Source of the DNA: Actinomycetales bacterium | Lineage (GTDB): Bacteria; Actinomycetota; Actinomycetes; Actinomycetales; JAHECE01 | Reading direction: 5' to 3' | Assembly (NCBI GenBank): GCA_024641895.1 | Contig: JAHECE010000013.1 | Coordinates: 1-21,602, forward strand | DNA: 21,602 bases | Shown here: in pieces, positions 13,526 to 20,800 of the stretch | How the letters are laid out: each line of letters starts with the position of its first letter | Numbering within the stretch: position 1 is the stretch's first letter | Notes under the pieces: model-generated | Told to the model about the DNA's origin: nothing | Database searches by the model: none | Seen by the model: the letters and a program-made list of their open reading frames with translations, nothing else | Program-made: the position numbers and the translations under genes

Positions 13526-14710
13526 ATGACCACGTCCCCGGCGAGCGCCGGCCGCCGAAGCCCGACGCCGGAGATGGTCCAGCGGCTTCGGCAGGGCACC
13601 GACCTGCTGACAGCCGCCGCCCTGCACCGGCTCGACAAGGAGCTGCCGTGGTACGGCGGCCTCGCCGCCGAGGACCGGTCCTGGATCGGGCTCGTCGCGC
13701 AGTCGGGCATCGCGGCGTTCATCTCCTGGTACGAACGCCCCTCGGCGACGGCCTTCAACGCGGCCGAGATCTTCCGAGCCGCCCCACCGGAGCTCACGCG
13801 CTCCATCTCCCTGCAGAACACCCTCCAGCTCGTCCGCATCGTCGTCGAGGTCGTCGAGGCGCACACGGACCGCCTCGCGATGCCCGAGCACGCAGGGGCC
13901 CTGCGCGAGGCGGTCCTGCTCTACTCCCGGGAGGTCGCCTTCTCCGCAGCCGAGGTCTACGCGCGGGCCGCGGAGACCCGCGGGGCATGGGACGCCCGCC
14001 TCGAGGCCCTGATCGTCGACTCCCTCGTCCGCGGTGAGTCCGACGACTCCCTGAGGTCGCGGATCTCGGCTCTCGGCTGGGCAGGAAAGGGCGCGACGGT
14101 CGTCATGGTCGGCACGAGCGACCACCGCCTCGACGAGGTCCGCGCGGCCGAGCTGCGCAGAGCGACGCGCCGCGCCGCGGAAGACGCGCTGGTGGGGATC
14201 CAGGGGGACCGCATCGTCGTCATCCTCGGTGGCTCGGGAGACCTCAAGGCGGCCGCGGCCGGGCTCGCGACCCGATTCGGGCCCGGGCCGGTCGTGATCG
14301 GTCCCGTCGTGGGCGACGTCGCGGAAGCCAACCGCTCGGCCCGAGCCGCCCTCGCCGGCCTGGCTGCGGTGCGGGCGTGGCCCTCGGCACCCAGACCGGT
14401 GATGGCCGACGAGCTGCTCCCCGAACGCGTCCTCGTCGGGGACGCCGAAGCCCGCCGGACCCTCTTGCACGATGTCTACAGACCGCTTCTGACGGCAGGC
14501 GGCCCGCTCCTGGAGACCCTCTCGACGTACCTCTCCGAGGGCAGCTCGCTCGAAGGAGCGGCCCGGGTGCTCTACGTCCACCCCAACACCGTGCGCTACC
14601 GGCTACGCCGCATCGCGGCCGTCACGGGCTGGGACCCCGCGGAAGCGCGCGAGGGTTTCGTCCTGCAGATCGCCATCGCGCTCGGACTCCTCGCCGATTC
14701 GGCCGACTGA
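13526..14710 (+). CDS. fasR: PucR-family transcriptional regulator, FasR/Rv2242-like
   Basis: A 394-residue regulator. The N-terminal helical sensor-like region (about 15-150) contains AQSGIAAFISWYERP. A central GGDEF-like/CdaR domain (about 160-285) follows, with VVMVGTSDHRLDEVRAAELRR in two consecutive parts and RIVVILGG. The C-terminal PucR helix-turn-helix (about 328-390) has SLEGAARVLYVHPNTVRYRL. Its position directly before fabD matches Rv2242 in M. tuberculosis and FasR (SCO2386) in Streptomyces coelicolor, which activates fabDHPF. Orthology is inferred from domain and synteny. I chose ATG 13526 because it lies 8 bases after a TATCAT -10 box; a GTG at 13520 is an alternative. A 17-base inverted repeat between this gene and fabD is a candidate binding site. 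Confidence 0.85.
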   Translation: MTTSPASAGRRSPTPEMVQRLRQGTDLLTAAALHRLDKELPWYGGLAAEDRSWIGLVAQSGIAAFISWYERPSATAFNAAEIFRAAPPELTRSISLQNTLQLVRIVVEVVEAHTDRLAMPEHAGALREAVLLYSREVAFSAAEVYARAAETRGAWDARLEALIVDSLVRGESDDSLRSRISALGWAGKGATVVMVGTSDHRLDEVRAAELRRATRRAAEDALVGIQGDRIVVILGGSGDLKAAAAGLATRFGPGPVVIGPVVGDVAEANRSARAALAGLAAVRAWPSAPRPVMADELLPERVLVGDAEARRTLLHDVYRPLLTAGGPLLETLSTYLSEGSSLEGAARVLYVHPNTVRYRLRRIAAVTGWDPAEAREGFVLQIAIALGLLADSAD

Positions 14711-14720
14711 TCGCGCCCGC

Positions 14721-14737
14721 TTGTATGTTTCGCACAA
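14721..14737 (+). promoter_or_regulatory. Candidate regulator operator upstream of fabD
   Basis: TTGT (14721-14724), nine bases, ACAA (14734-14737), with a nested GTTT-N5-AAAC (14727-14739, read from GTTTCGCACAAAC). It lies 10 bases after the regulator stop and 61 bases before the fabD GTG. The same TTGT-N9-ACAA occurs over the promoter of the regulator gene itself. No clear -10 box for fabD is visible; CATGTT at 14749-14754 is one option. Confidence 0.4.
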
Positions 14738-14798
14738 ACCGACCCCCGCATGTTCGTCGACGCCGTGACCAGGGCGGAGACCGTCGCCCCGACAGTCT

Positions 14799-15743
14799 GT
14801 GAAGGTGCTAGCCGTTGCCTGCCCAGGACAGGGCGCCCAGACCCCCGGAATGCTCACGCCATGGCTCGAGGTGCCGGGTCTGTCCGACACCCTCGAGTGG
14901 TACTCCGCCGTCACAGGGATCGACCTGCTGACGCACGGCACGACGTCGGACGCGGACACGATCCGGGACACGGCCGTCGCCCAGCCGCTCATCGTCGCCA
15001 CGTCGCTGCTGACCCTCCACGCGCTGCTGCCGACCGAGACGGAGCGCGGAGCTGCCATCGACGTGGCCGCAGGTCACTCCGTCGGCGAGTTCGCCGCAGC
15101 TGTGGCGGCCGGCGTCCTCACCGCCGAGCAGTCCCTGGTCCTGGTTCGCGAACGGGGAGCCGCCATGGCCACGGCCGCGGCTGCCACGCCGACGGGGATG
15201 AGCGCCGTGCTCGGCGGCGACCCGGACGAGGTGCTCACCAGGCTGGCCGAGCTCGGCCTGACGCCCGCCAATGTCAACGGCGGCGGGCAGGTCGTGGCCG
15301 CCGGGGCGCTGGACGCGCTCAAGGCCTTGGCCGAGACGCCCCCGACCAAGGCGAAGGTTATCCCCTTGCAGGTGGCGGGCGCCTTCCATACCGACTACAT
15401 GGGCAGCGCCGTGGCCCGGCTCGAGACCTTGAGCCGGGGGGTCCAGCCCCGGCCCGCCGGCGTCAGCCTGCTGTCGAACTCCGACGGGACCGTGGTCACC
15501 GACGGCGCCGAGGCAGTCGCGCGCCTCGTCGCGCAGATCGCCCGGCCCGTGCGGTGGGATCTCTGCCAGGAGACCATGCTCAGCCGAGGGGTGACCGGTT
15601 TGCTGGAACTCGCGCCAGGGGGCGTACTCACGGGCCTCGCCCGGCGTACGCTGCGCGGCGTGGAAACCGTTGCCGTGAAGACGCCCGACGACCTCGAGGC
15701 CGCCGCTGACCTCATCCGACGCCACGGCGGAGCAGCAGCGTGA
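14799..15743 (+). CDS. fabD: Malonyl-CoA:ACP transacylase
   Basis: Moves malonyl from CoA to the phosphopantetheine arm of ACP, loading the extender unit for type II fatty acid synthesis. The protein has 314 residues. Visible active-site features are ACPGQGAQTPG (Gln11 region), the nucleophile Ser94 in AGHSVGEFAAA, the conserved Arg in VRERG, and the catalytic His197 in GAFHTDYM. The GTG at 14799 gives the standard N-terminus; no good Shine-Dalgarno sequence precedes it, and a GTG two codons later is also possible. Its stop overlaps the fabH start (GTGA), so FabD and FabH are translationally coupled. Confidence 0.96.
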   Translation: MKVLAVACPGQGAQTPGMLTPWLEVPGLSDTLEWYSAVTGIDLLTHGTTSDADTIRDTAVAQPLIVATSLLTLHALLPTETERGAAIDVAAGHSVGEFAAAVAAGVLTAEQSLVLVRERGAAMATAAAATPTGMSAVLGGDPDEVLTRLAELGLTPANVNGGGQVVAAGALDALKALAETPPTKAKVIPLQVAGAFHTDYMGSAVARLETLSRGVQPRPAGVSLLSNSDGTVVTDGAEAVARLVAQIARPVRWDLCQETMLSRGVTGLLELAPGGVLTGLARRTLRGVETVAVKTPDDLEAAADLIRRHGGAAA

Positions 15744-16741
15744 GCGGGGCCACGCTCCGCCAGACGCCGGTCCGTCCGTACACCCGGATCCTCGGGATCG
15801 GTGGCGTTCGCGGCGACAACGTCGTCACGAACGAGGACGTCGCCGGGCCGATCAACAGCTCGGACGAGTGGATCCGCCAGCGGACCGGCATCATCACGCG
15901 GCGCCGAGCCGATCCCGAGACGAGCCTGATCGACCTCGCGACCGGCGCCGCGCAGGAGGCCATCGCCGCCGCCGGGCTGCAGGGAAGCGACATCGACACG
16001 GTCATCCTGTCGACCGTGACCTACTTCGAGCAGACGCCCGCGGCTTCCGCAGTGATCGCGGACCGCATCGGCGCGATGCCGGCCGCTGCGTACGACATCT
16101 CGGCCGCGTGCGCGGGCTACTGCTACGGCATCGCCCAGGCCGACGCCCTCGTGCGCTCGGGACAGGCGACGCACGTCCTGGTCGTCGGAGCCGAGAAGAT
16201 GTCCGACTTCATCGACCCGACGGACCGGACGATCTCCTTCCTCCTCGGCGACGGTGCCGGAGCCGCCGTGATCGGCCCGGCGGACTTCCCCGGCATCGGC
16301 CCCACGATCTGGGGCTCGGCCGGTCAGGGCGGCGCGATCGGCCAGACGCACTCCTGGCTGGCCCTGAAGAGCGGCGAGACCACGTTCCCGACCCTGCGTC
16401 AAGACGGCCAGACCGTCTTCAAGTGGGCGGTGTGGCAGATGGCCCAGGTCGCGCAGCAGGCGATCGAGGCCGCCGGGCTCACCCCGGAGGACATCGACGT
16501 ATTCGTGCCGCACCAGGCGAACATGCGGATCATCGACCAGATGATCAAGACGCTGAAGCTACCCACGCACGTGGTCGTCGGACGCGACATCGCCGACACC
16601 GGAAACACGTCGGCGGCGAGCATCCCGCTCGCCACCGAACGCCTGCTCCGCGAGGGCCAGGCCAAGTCGGGCGACATCTGCCTGCAGATCGGGTTCGGCG
16701 CCGGTCTCGTCTTCGCAGCGCAGGTGGTCGTTCTCCCGTAG
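15740..16741 (+). CDS. fabH: Beta-ketoacyl-ACP synthase III
   Basis: Condenses an acyl-CoA starter with malonyl-ACP to start fatty acid synthesis; in actinobacteria it often prefers branched starters, though preference cannot be read here. The protein has 333 residues. The catalytic triad is visible as Cys124 (SAACAGYCYG), His258 (VPHQANMRI) and Asn289 (DTGNTSAASIPLA). The N-terminal WIRQRTGI block is typical of FabH. The start is GTG 15740, overlapping the fabD stop. A 99-base gap follows before acpP. Confidence 0.96.
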   Translation: MSGATLRQTPVRPYTRILGIGGVRGDNVVTNEDVAGPINSSDEWIRQRTGIITRRRADPETSLIDLATGAAQEAIAAAGLQGSDIDTVILSTVTYFEQTPAASAVIADRIGAMPAAAYDISAACAGYCYGIAQADALVRSGQATHVLVVGAEKMSDFIDPTDRTISFLLGDGAGAAVIGPADFPGIGPTIWGSAGQGGAIGQTHSWLALKSGETTFPTLRQDGQTVFKWAVWQMAQVAQQAIEAAGLTPEDIDVFVPHQANMRIIDQMIKTLKLPTHVVVGRDIADTGNTSAASIPLATERLLREGQAKSGDICLQIGFGAGLVFAAQVVVLP

Positions 16742-16796
16742 TGCCCACAGGATCCATGGTGTCTTTTCGCCCGAACGACGCCGCGGTCCACGACAC

Positions 16797-16809
16797 TTGT
16801 CCCGTACAA
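16797..16809 (+). promoter_or_regulatory. TTGT-N5-ACAA element upstream of acpP
   Basis: Inverted repeat TTGT (16797-16800), CCCGT, ACAA (16806-16809) in the fabH-acpP gap, 31 bases before the acpP start. Its half-sites equal those of the TTGT-N9-ACAA elements before the regulator and fabD, but the spacing is 5 rather than 9. A helical turn is about 10 bases, so a dimer might not read both spacings; this copy may be unrelated. Confidence 0.25.
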
Positions 16810-16840
16810 CCGCGTTCCCACCGAAATGGAGAAGCCAACG

Positions 16841-17089
16841 ATGGCAAACACCGAGCAGGAAGTCCTGGACGGCCTCGCTGAGATCGTCAACGAGGAGACG
16901 GGTCTCCCCACCGACTCGGTCGAGCGCGACAAGTCGTTCACCGACGACCTCGACATCGACTCGCTGTCGATGATGACGATCGTCACGCTCGCTGAGGAGA
17001 AGTTCGACGTCCGCATCCCCGACGAAGAGGTCAAGAACCTCACCACCGTCGGTGACGCAGTCGACTTCATCGTCAAGGCTCAAGCCTGA
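16841..17089 (+). CDS. acpP: Acyl carrier protein
   Basis: The 82-residue carrier on which fatty acids are built. The phosphopantetheine attachment serine is Ser41 in DLDIDSLSMM. The protein is acidic and four-helical, as expected, and ends VGDAVDFIVKAQA. The start ATG 16841 is chosen because GGAGAAG (16828-16834) lies six bases upstream; the in-frame ATG at 16826 overlaps that site. It sits between fabH and fabF, with a hairpin after its stop that may raise its share of the operon transcript. Confidence 0.97.
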   Translation: MANTEQEVLDGLAEIVNEETGLPTDSVERDKSFTDDLDIDSLSMMTIVTLAEEKFDVRIPDEEVKNLTTVGDAVDFIVKAQA

Positions 17090-17095
17090 TGTGAC

Positions 17096-17126
17096 CGGGC
17101 GGGCGCGGCTCTGCCGCGCCCGCCCG
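17096..17126 (+). terminator. Intercistronic hairpin between acpP and fabF (attenuating or stabilising)
   Basis: A perfect 13-bp stem, 17096-17108 (CGGGCGGGCGCGG) with 17114-17126, loop CTCTG, starting 6 bases after the acpP stop. There is no T-tract. It could partly end transcription or protect the acpP mRNA 3' end, either of which would favour ACP over FabF. Confidence 0.6.
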
Positions 17127-17179
17127 ACGCCTGTCAGCCCCCAGCTCGCCGACGCGAGCCAGCAATGAGGAGTGAGCCC

Positions 17180-18424
17180 ATGGGCACGTCCACGAGAGTC
17201 GTGGTGACCGGCCTCGGAGCGACCTCGCCGATCGGCGGCGACGTCCCCTCCACCTGGGAGGCGGCCCTTGCCGGCCGTTCCGGCGTCCGCACGCTCGAGG
17301 CAGACTGGGTGGCGAAGTACGAGCTGCCGGTGACCTTCGCCGGCCAGCTGGCCGTCCCCGCTGACGCGATCCTGTCCAAGCAGGAGATCCGCCGCATGGA
17401 CCCGTCCACGCAGATCGCCATCATCGCGACCCGGGAAGCCTGGGCCGACGCCGGCTCACCCGACGTCCCGGGCGAGCGACTCGGCGCGGTGGTGTCCACC
17501 GGCATCGGAGGCGTCTGGACGATGCTCAACGCCTGGGACACCGTCCGCGACAAGGGCGCCCGCCGCGTGCTGCCGCTGTCGGTCCCGATGCTCATGCCGA
17601 ACGCCGCAGTCGCCAACGTGTCGATCGAGGTCGGCGCCAAGGCCGGTGCGCACGCCACGGTCTCCGCCTGCGCCTCCGGCGCCGAGGCGATCGGCTATGC
17701 GGCCGAGATGATCCGCAACGGCCGGGCCGACGTCGTCGTCGCCGGCGGCACCGAAGCGTGCATCCATGCCCTGCCCATGGCGACGTTCGCCAAGATGCAG
17801 GCGCTGTCGACGCGTAACGACGACCCGGCCGGCGCGAGCCGCCCCTACGACGTCACCCGCGACGGGTTCGTCATGGGCGAGGGCGCAGGCATCGTGGTTC
17901 TCGAGAGCGAGGAGCACGCCAAAGCTCGAGGCGCGCGCATCTACGCCGTGATCGGCGGCGTCGGGATGTCCGCGGACGCCTACGACGTGGCTCCTCCGGA
18001 CCCGAGCGGCGACGGCCAGGAGCGGGCCATGCGCCTCGCCCTCAAGGACGCCGGCGTCACGGGCCGCGACATCGTGCACGTCAACGCCCACGCAACGTCC
18101 ACTCCCGTCGGTGACGGCGTGGAGGCGAAGGCGATCCGGCGCATGCTCGGCGGCGAGGCGGACCACGCGGTGGTCTCGGCGACGAAGTCCATGACCGGCC
18201 ACCTCCTCGGCGGCGCCGGAGCACTCGAGACCATCTTCACCGTGCTCGCCGTGCAACAGCACATCGCGCCGCCGACGATCAACGTCAACGAGGTCGACGC
18301 GGACATCGACATCGTCATCACGAAGAACGGCCCCGTGGACCTGCCCCAGGGTCAGATCGCCGCGATCAACAACTCGTTCGGGTTCGGCGGCCACAACGTC
18401 GCCCTTCTCGTCCAGTCCGTCTGA
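17180..18424 (+). CDS. fabF: Beta-ketoacyl-ACP synthase II
   Basis: Elongates acyl-ACP by decarboxylative Claisen condensation with malonyl-ACP. The protein has 414 residues. Catalytic residues are Cys164 (VSACASGAEAIGYA), His304 (VNAHATSTPVGD), Lys336 (ATKSMTGH) and His341; the C-terminal NNSFGFGGHNVALL block is also present. The start ATG 17180 has AGGAG at 17168-17172, seven bases upstream; the in-frame ATG at 17165 overlaps that site and is rejected. In mycobacteria the genes at this place are kasA/kasB. The extension typical of meromycolate synthases cannot be judged here, so FabF is the safer name. Confidence 0.96.
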   Translation: MGTSTRVVVTGLGATSPIGGDVPSTWEAALAGRSGVRTLEADWVAKYELPVTFAGQLAVPADAILSKQEIRRMDPSTQIAIIATREAWADAGSPDVPGERLGAVVSTGIGGVWTMLNAWDTVRDKGARRVLPLSVPMLMPNAAVANVSIEVGAKAGAHATVSACASGAEAIGYAAEMIRNGRADVVVAGGTEACIHALPMATFAKMQALSTRNDDPAGASRPYDVTRDGFVMGEGAGIVVLESEEHAKARGARIYAVIGGVGMSADAYDVAPPDPSGDGQERAMRLALKDAGVTGRDIVHVNAHATSTPVGDGVEAKAIRRMLGGEADHAVVSATKSMTGHLLGGAGALETIFTVLAVQQHIAPPTINVNEVDADIDIVITKNGPVDLPQGQIAAINNSFGFGGHNVALLVQSV

Positions 18425-18459
18425 GGCAAGCCCTCCCGACGGCACGAGGCTCCTCTCAA

Positions 18460-18500
18460 CAACGGAGGCCGGCCCCCACGGCGGGGGCCGGCCTCCGTTG
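18460..18500. terminator. Bidirectional terminator hairpin after fabF
   Basis: A perfect 18-bp stem, 18460-18477 (CAACGGAGGCCGGCCCCC) with 18483-18500, loop ACGGC. It lies 35 bases after the fabF stop and 13 bases from the stop of the convergent DUF3145 gene, so it can serve both transcripts. Confidence 0.85.
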
Positions 18501-18513
18501 ACGTTCTGCCGGG

Positions 18514-19014
18514 TCAGCCGACCCGGTGCAGCCAGCGCACGGGTGCGCCGGCACCCGCATAGCGGAACGGCTCGAGCTCGTCGTCCCAGGCCTGCCCCAG
18601 GGCGAGGTCCAGATCCTGCTGGACCCGCTGCACGTCGGGCATGTGCGCCATGGCTGCGCGGATGCGGTCCTCCGGCACCACGGCGTTGCCATGGGCATCG
18701 GTGACGGCGTGGAAGATCCCGAGCTCGGGAGTGTGCGACCACCGGCCACCGTCGACACCGAGGCTGGGCTCCTCGGAGACTTCATACCTGAGGTGGGTCC
18801 ACCCACGGATGGAGGAGGTGAGGCGAGCGCCGGTCCCCGACGGGCCCACCCACGAGTGCTCCGTCCTGAAGAGCCCTGGCGACGCAGGCTGAGGGGTCCA
18901 GTCGAAACTCACCCTGCTCCCGAGGACGGAACCGGTCGCCCACTCGATGTGTGGGCACAGCGCTCGGGGCGCAGAGTGCACGAAAAGGACACCGCGCGTG
19001 AGTGCACTTGTCAT
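18514..19014 (-). CDS. DUF3145 family protein
   Basis: A 166-residue protein with the actinobacterial DUF3145 pattern: TRGVLFVHSAPRALCPHIEW at the N-terminus, VSFDWTPQPASPGLFRTE, the central IRGWTHLRYEVSEEPS, TPELGIFHAVTDAHGN, and the C-terminal AWDDELEPFRYAGAGAPVRW. Function is unknown. No signal peptide or membrane helix is visible. The start ATG 19014 is preceded by GGAGG six bases upstream. It lies convergent behind fabF, as in Streptomyces, where the pairing with the fab operon is conserved, suggesting a lipid-related role without proof. Confidence 0.92.
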   Translation of the reverse strand: MTSALTRGVLFVHSAPRALCPHIEWATGSVLGSRVSFDWTPQPASPGLFRTEHSWVGPSGTGARLTSSIRGWTHLRYEVSEEPSLGVDGGRWSHTPELGIFHAVTDAHGNAVVPEDRIRAAMAHMPDVQRVQQDLDLALGQAWDDELEPFRYAGAGAPVRWLHRVG

Positions 19015-19226
19015 GGCCAGCCTCCGGGTTTGGTTCGAGGTACGTCTTCCCCTACGTCCTCAAGCCCAACCGTTCAGCCGCATTCGAACAAACACCGCGG
19101 ACCGGCACATCATGCACCATCGGCGGCCCCGCCGGTAGTGCGGCTCGCTGGTGCGGTTCCGCGAGACGTCCGCACACGTGGAGCACGACGCAGGCAGCGC
19201 CTCACCGCCCTTCTCGTTGACGGGCC

Positions 19227-19712
19227 TCAGAACTGGTCGCGCACCGCTCGCATCGCCTGCTTGCGCACGGAGCGGTCGAGGCGGTCGAGGTAGAGCTTGC
19301 CGTCCAGATGATCCACCTCGTGCTGGAGGGCACGGGCCATGAGCGCGGTGCCCTCGATCTCGACCTCGTTGCGATCGAGGTCGATGCCGACGACGCGGGC
19401 GTACCAGGCCCGCGTCGTCGGATACCAGAGCCCTGGCACCGACAAGCAGCCTTCGTCGCCCTCCTGCTCGTCCTCGGACAGCTCGACGATCCTGGGGTTG
19501 AGCACGTACCCGATCTGGTCGTCGATGTTCCACGAGAAGGCTCGGAGCCCGACGCCGATCTGGTTCGCGGCCAGCCCGGCCCGGCCCTCGGTGTCGACGG
19601 TCTCGAGGAGATCGTCCACGAGTGCGCGGACACGGTCGTCGATCACGGTGATCTCGTCGCACGGAGTCCGCAGCACGGGGTCACCGATGGTCCGGATGTC
19701 ACGCATAGCCAT
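19227..19712 (-). CDS. def: Peptide deformylase
   Basis: Removes the formyl group from the N-terminal formyl-methionine of new proteins, before methionine aminopeptidase acts. The protein has 161 residues. All three family motifs are present: GLAANQIGV (46-54), EGCLSVPG with metal ligand Cys89, and QHEVDHLDG with His131, Glu132 and His135. The start ATG 19712 has GGGAAG upstream at about 9 bases; an ATG two codons later is an alternative. It follows modC by 35 bases on the same strand. No methionyl-tRNA formyltransferase gene is adjacent. Confidence 0.96.
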   Translation of the reverse strand: MAMRDIRTIGDPVLRTPCDEITVIDDRVRALVDDLLETVDTEGRAGLAANQIGVGLRAFSWNIDDQIGYVLNPRIVELSEDEQEGDEGCLSVPGLWYPTTRAWYARVVGIDLDRNEVEIEGTALMARALQHEVDHLDGKLYLDRLDRSVRKQAMRAVRDQF

Positions 19713-19747
19713 GCCGGGAATCTTCCCACGGGTGCCGACACCGACCG

Positions 19748-20800
19748 TCACGCAAGGTACGCGTGCGCCTCGGTCGCCTTGAGCGACGCCCAGACGTCCT
19801 GCCCGAGGTGGAGGCCCAGGTCTGCGACAGCGGCCGTGGTCACGTCGGCGAGCACCGGCGGCTCGGCGTCCAGGCGCACGCGCATCACGTCGCCGTGCTG
19901 CTCCAGACCGGCGACGCGACCCGGCCAGACGTTACGGGGCGAGCCCTCGGGTCGGTAGCGGTGCAGGGCGACAGCCGCGGGTGGAAAGGCCACGAGCACG
20001 TCCCCGGCGTGGGGCTGCGCGACGGTCAGGTGCCCTCCTCCGTCGACGACGACGTCCCGGCCGGTGGCGGTGCCTCGATAGAGGTTGAGCCCGACGAGGC
20101 GGGCGACGTACTCGGTCCGTGGCGCGCGGGCGACATCCGCCGGGCGTCCGGTCTGCACGACGCGCCCTGCTTCGAGGACCACGAGCCGATCGGCGAGCAC
20201 CATGGCATCGACCGCGTCATGCGTCACGAGCACCGTCCCGCCTCGATACCCGTCGAGGTGCCGGCGCAGGTCGGAGCGGACGACGGCGCGGGTGGCTGCG
20301 TCCATGGCCGCGAGCGGCTCGTCGAGCAGCAGGACGTCGGGCTCGGTCGCCAGGGCTCGCGCCAGGGCCACCCGCTGTGCCTGGCCGCCCGAGAGCCGTG
20401 CGGGCTTCTCGCGGGCGACCCCGGCAAGACCGACCCGCCCGAGCCACTCCCCCGCACGTCGGCGCGCCGCCCGCGCCCCGACGCCTCGGGCCCGCAGCCC
20501 GAAGGCCACGTTCTCCAGGGCACTGAGATGGGGGAAGAGCAGGTACTCCTGGAAGACCACCGCCGCAGAGCGGTGCTCGGGTCGCAGGTAGACGTGCTCA
20601 GCCGGCACGTCCCAGAGCCGCCCGGCGACCCGGACGTGGCCTGCCTCGAGTGCGACCAGTCCCGCGACGACCTCCAGGGCGGTGGTCTTGCCGGCGCCGT
20701 TCGGCCCGAGGAGCGCCAGCACCTCCCCCGGCGCCACGTCGAGGTCCAGGTCGAGGCGCAGGTCGCCCCTCGTGACGCGGATCGCGGCGTCCAGACTCAT
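19748..20800 (-). CDS. modC: Molybdate ABC transporter ATP-binding protein
   Basis: The ATPase that powers molybdate uptake with the ModB channel. The protein has 350 residues. The nucleotide-binding domain shows Walker A GPNGAGKT (32-39), Q-loop Gln84 (VFQEYLLFP), signature LSGGQ (136-140), Walker B LLLDEP (157-162) and H-loop His194 (VTHD). The C-terminal portion from about residue 285 looks like a TOBE/molybdate-binding domain (VAGLEQHGDVMRVRLDA, GQDVWASLKATE). This domain and the ModB neighbour favour molybdate or tungstate over sulfate, but substrate is inferred. The ATG 20800 overlaps the modB stop (ATGA). Confidence 0.9.
   Translation of the reverse strand: MSLDAAIRVTRGDLRLDLDLDVAPGEVLALLGPNGAGKTTALEVVAGLVALEAGHVRVAGRLWDVPAEHVYLRPEHRSAAVVFQEYLLFPHLSALENVAFGLRARGVGARAARRRAGEWLGRVGLAGVAREKPARLSGGQAQRVALARALATEPDVLLLDEPLAAMDAATRAVVRSDLRRHLDGYRGGTVLVTHDAVDAMVLADRLVVLEAGRVVQTGRPADVARAPRTEYVARLVGLNLYRGTATGRDVVVDGGGHLTVAQPHAGDVLVAFPPAAVALHRYRPEGSPRNVWPGRVAGLEQHGDVMRVRLDAEPPVLADVTTAAVADLGLHLGQDVWASLKATEAHAYLA

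Noticed and set aside
16742..16840. A small gene in the fabH-acpP gap
   Set aside because: No open frame with a start and ribosome site fits; the gap looks regulatory.
17456..18742. Minus-strand open frame of 428 codons
   Set aside because: Antisense to fabF and out of frame with DUF3145; no recognisable domain.
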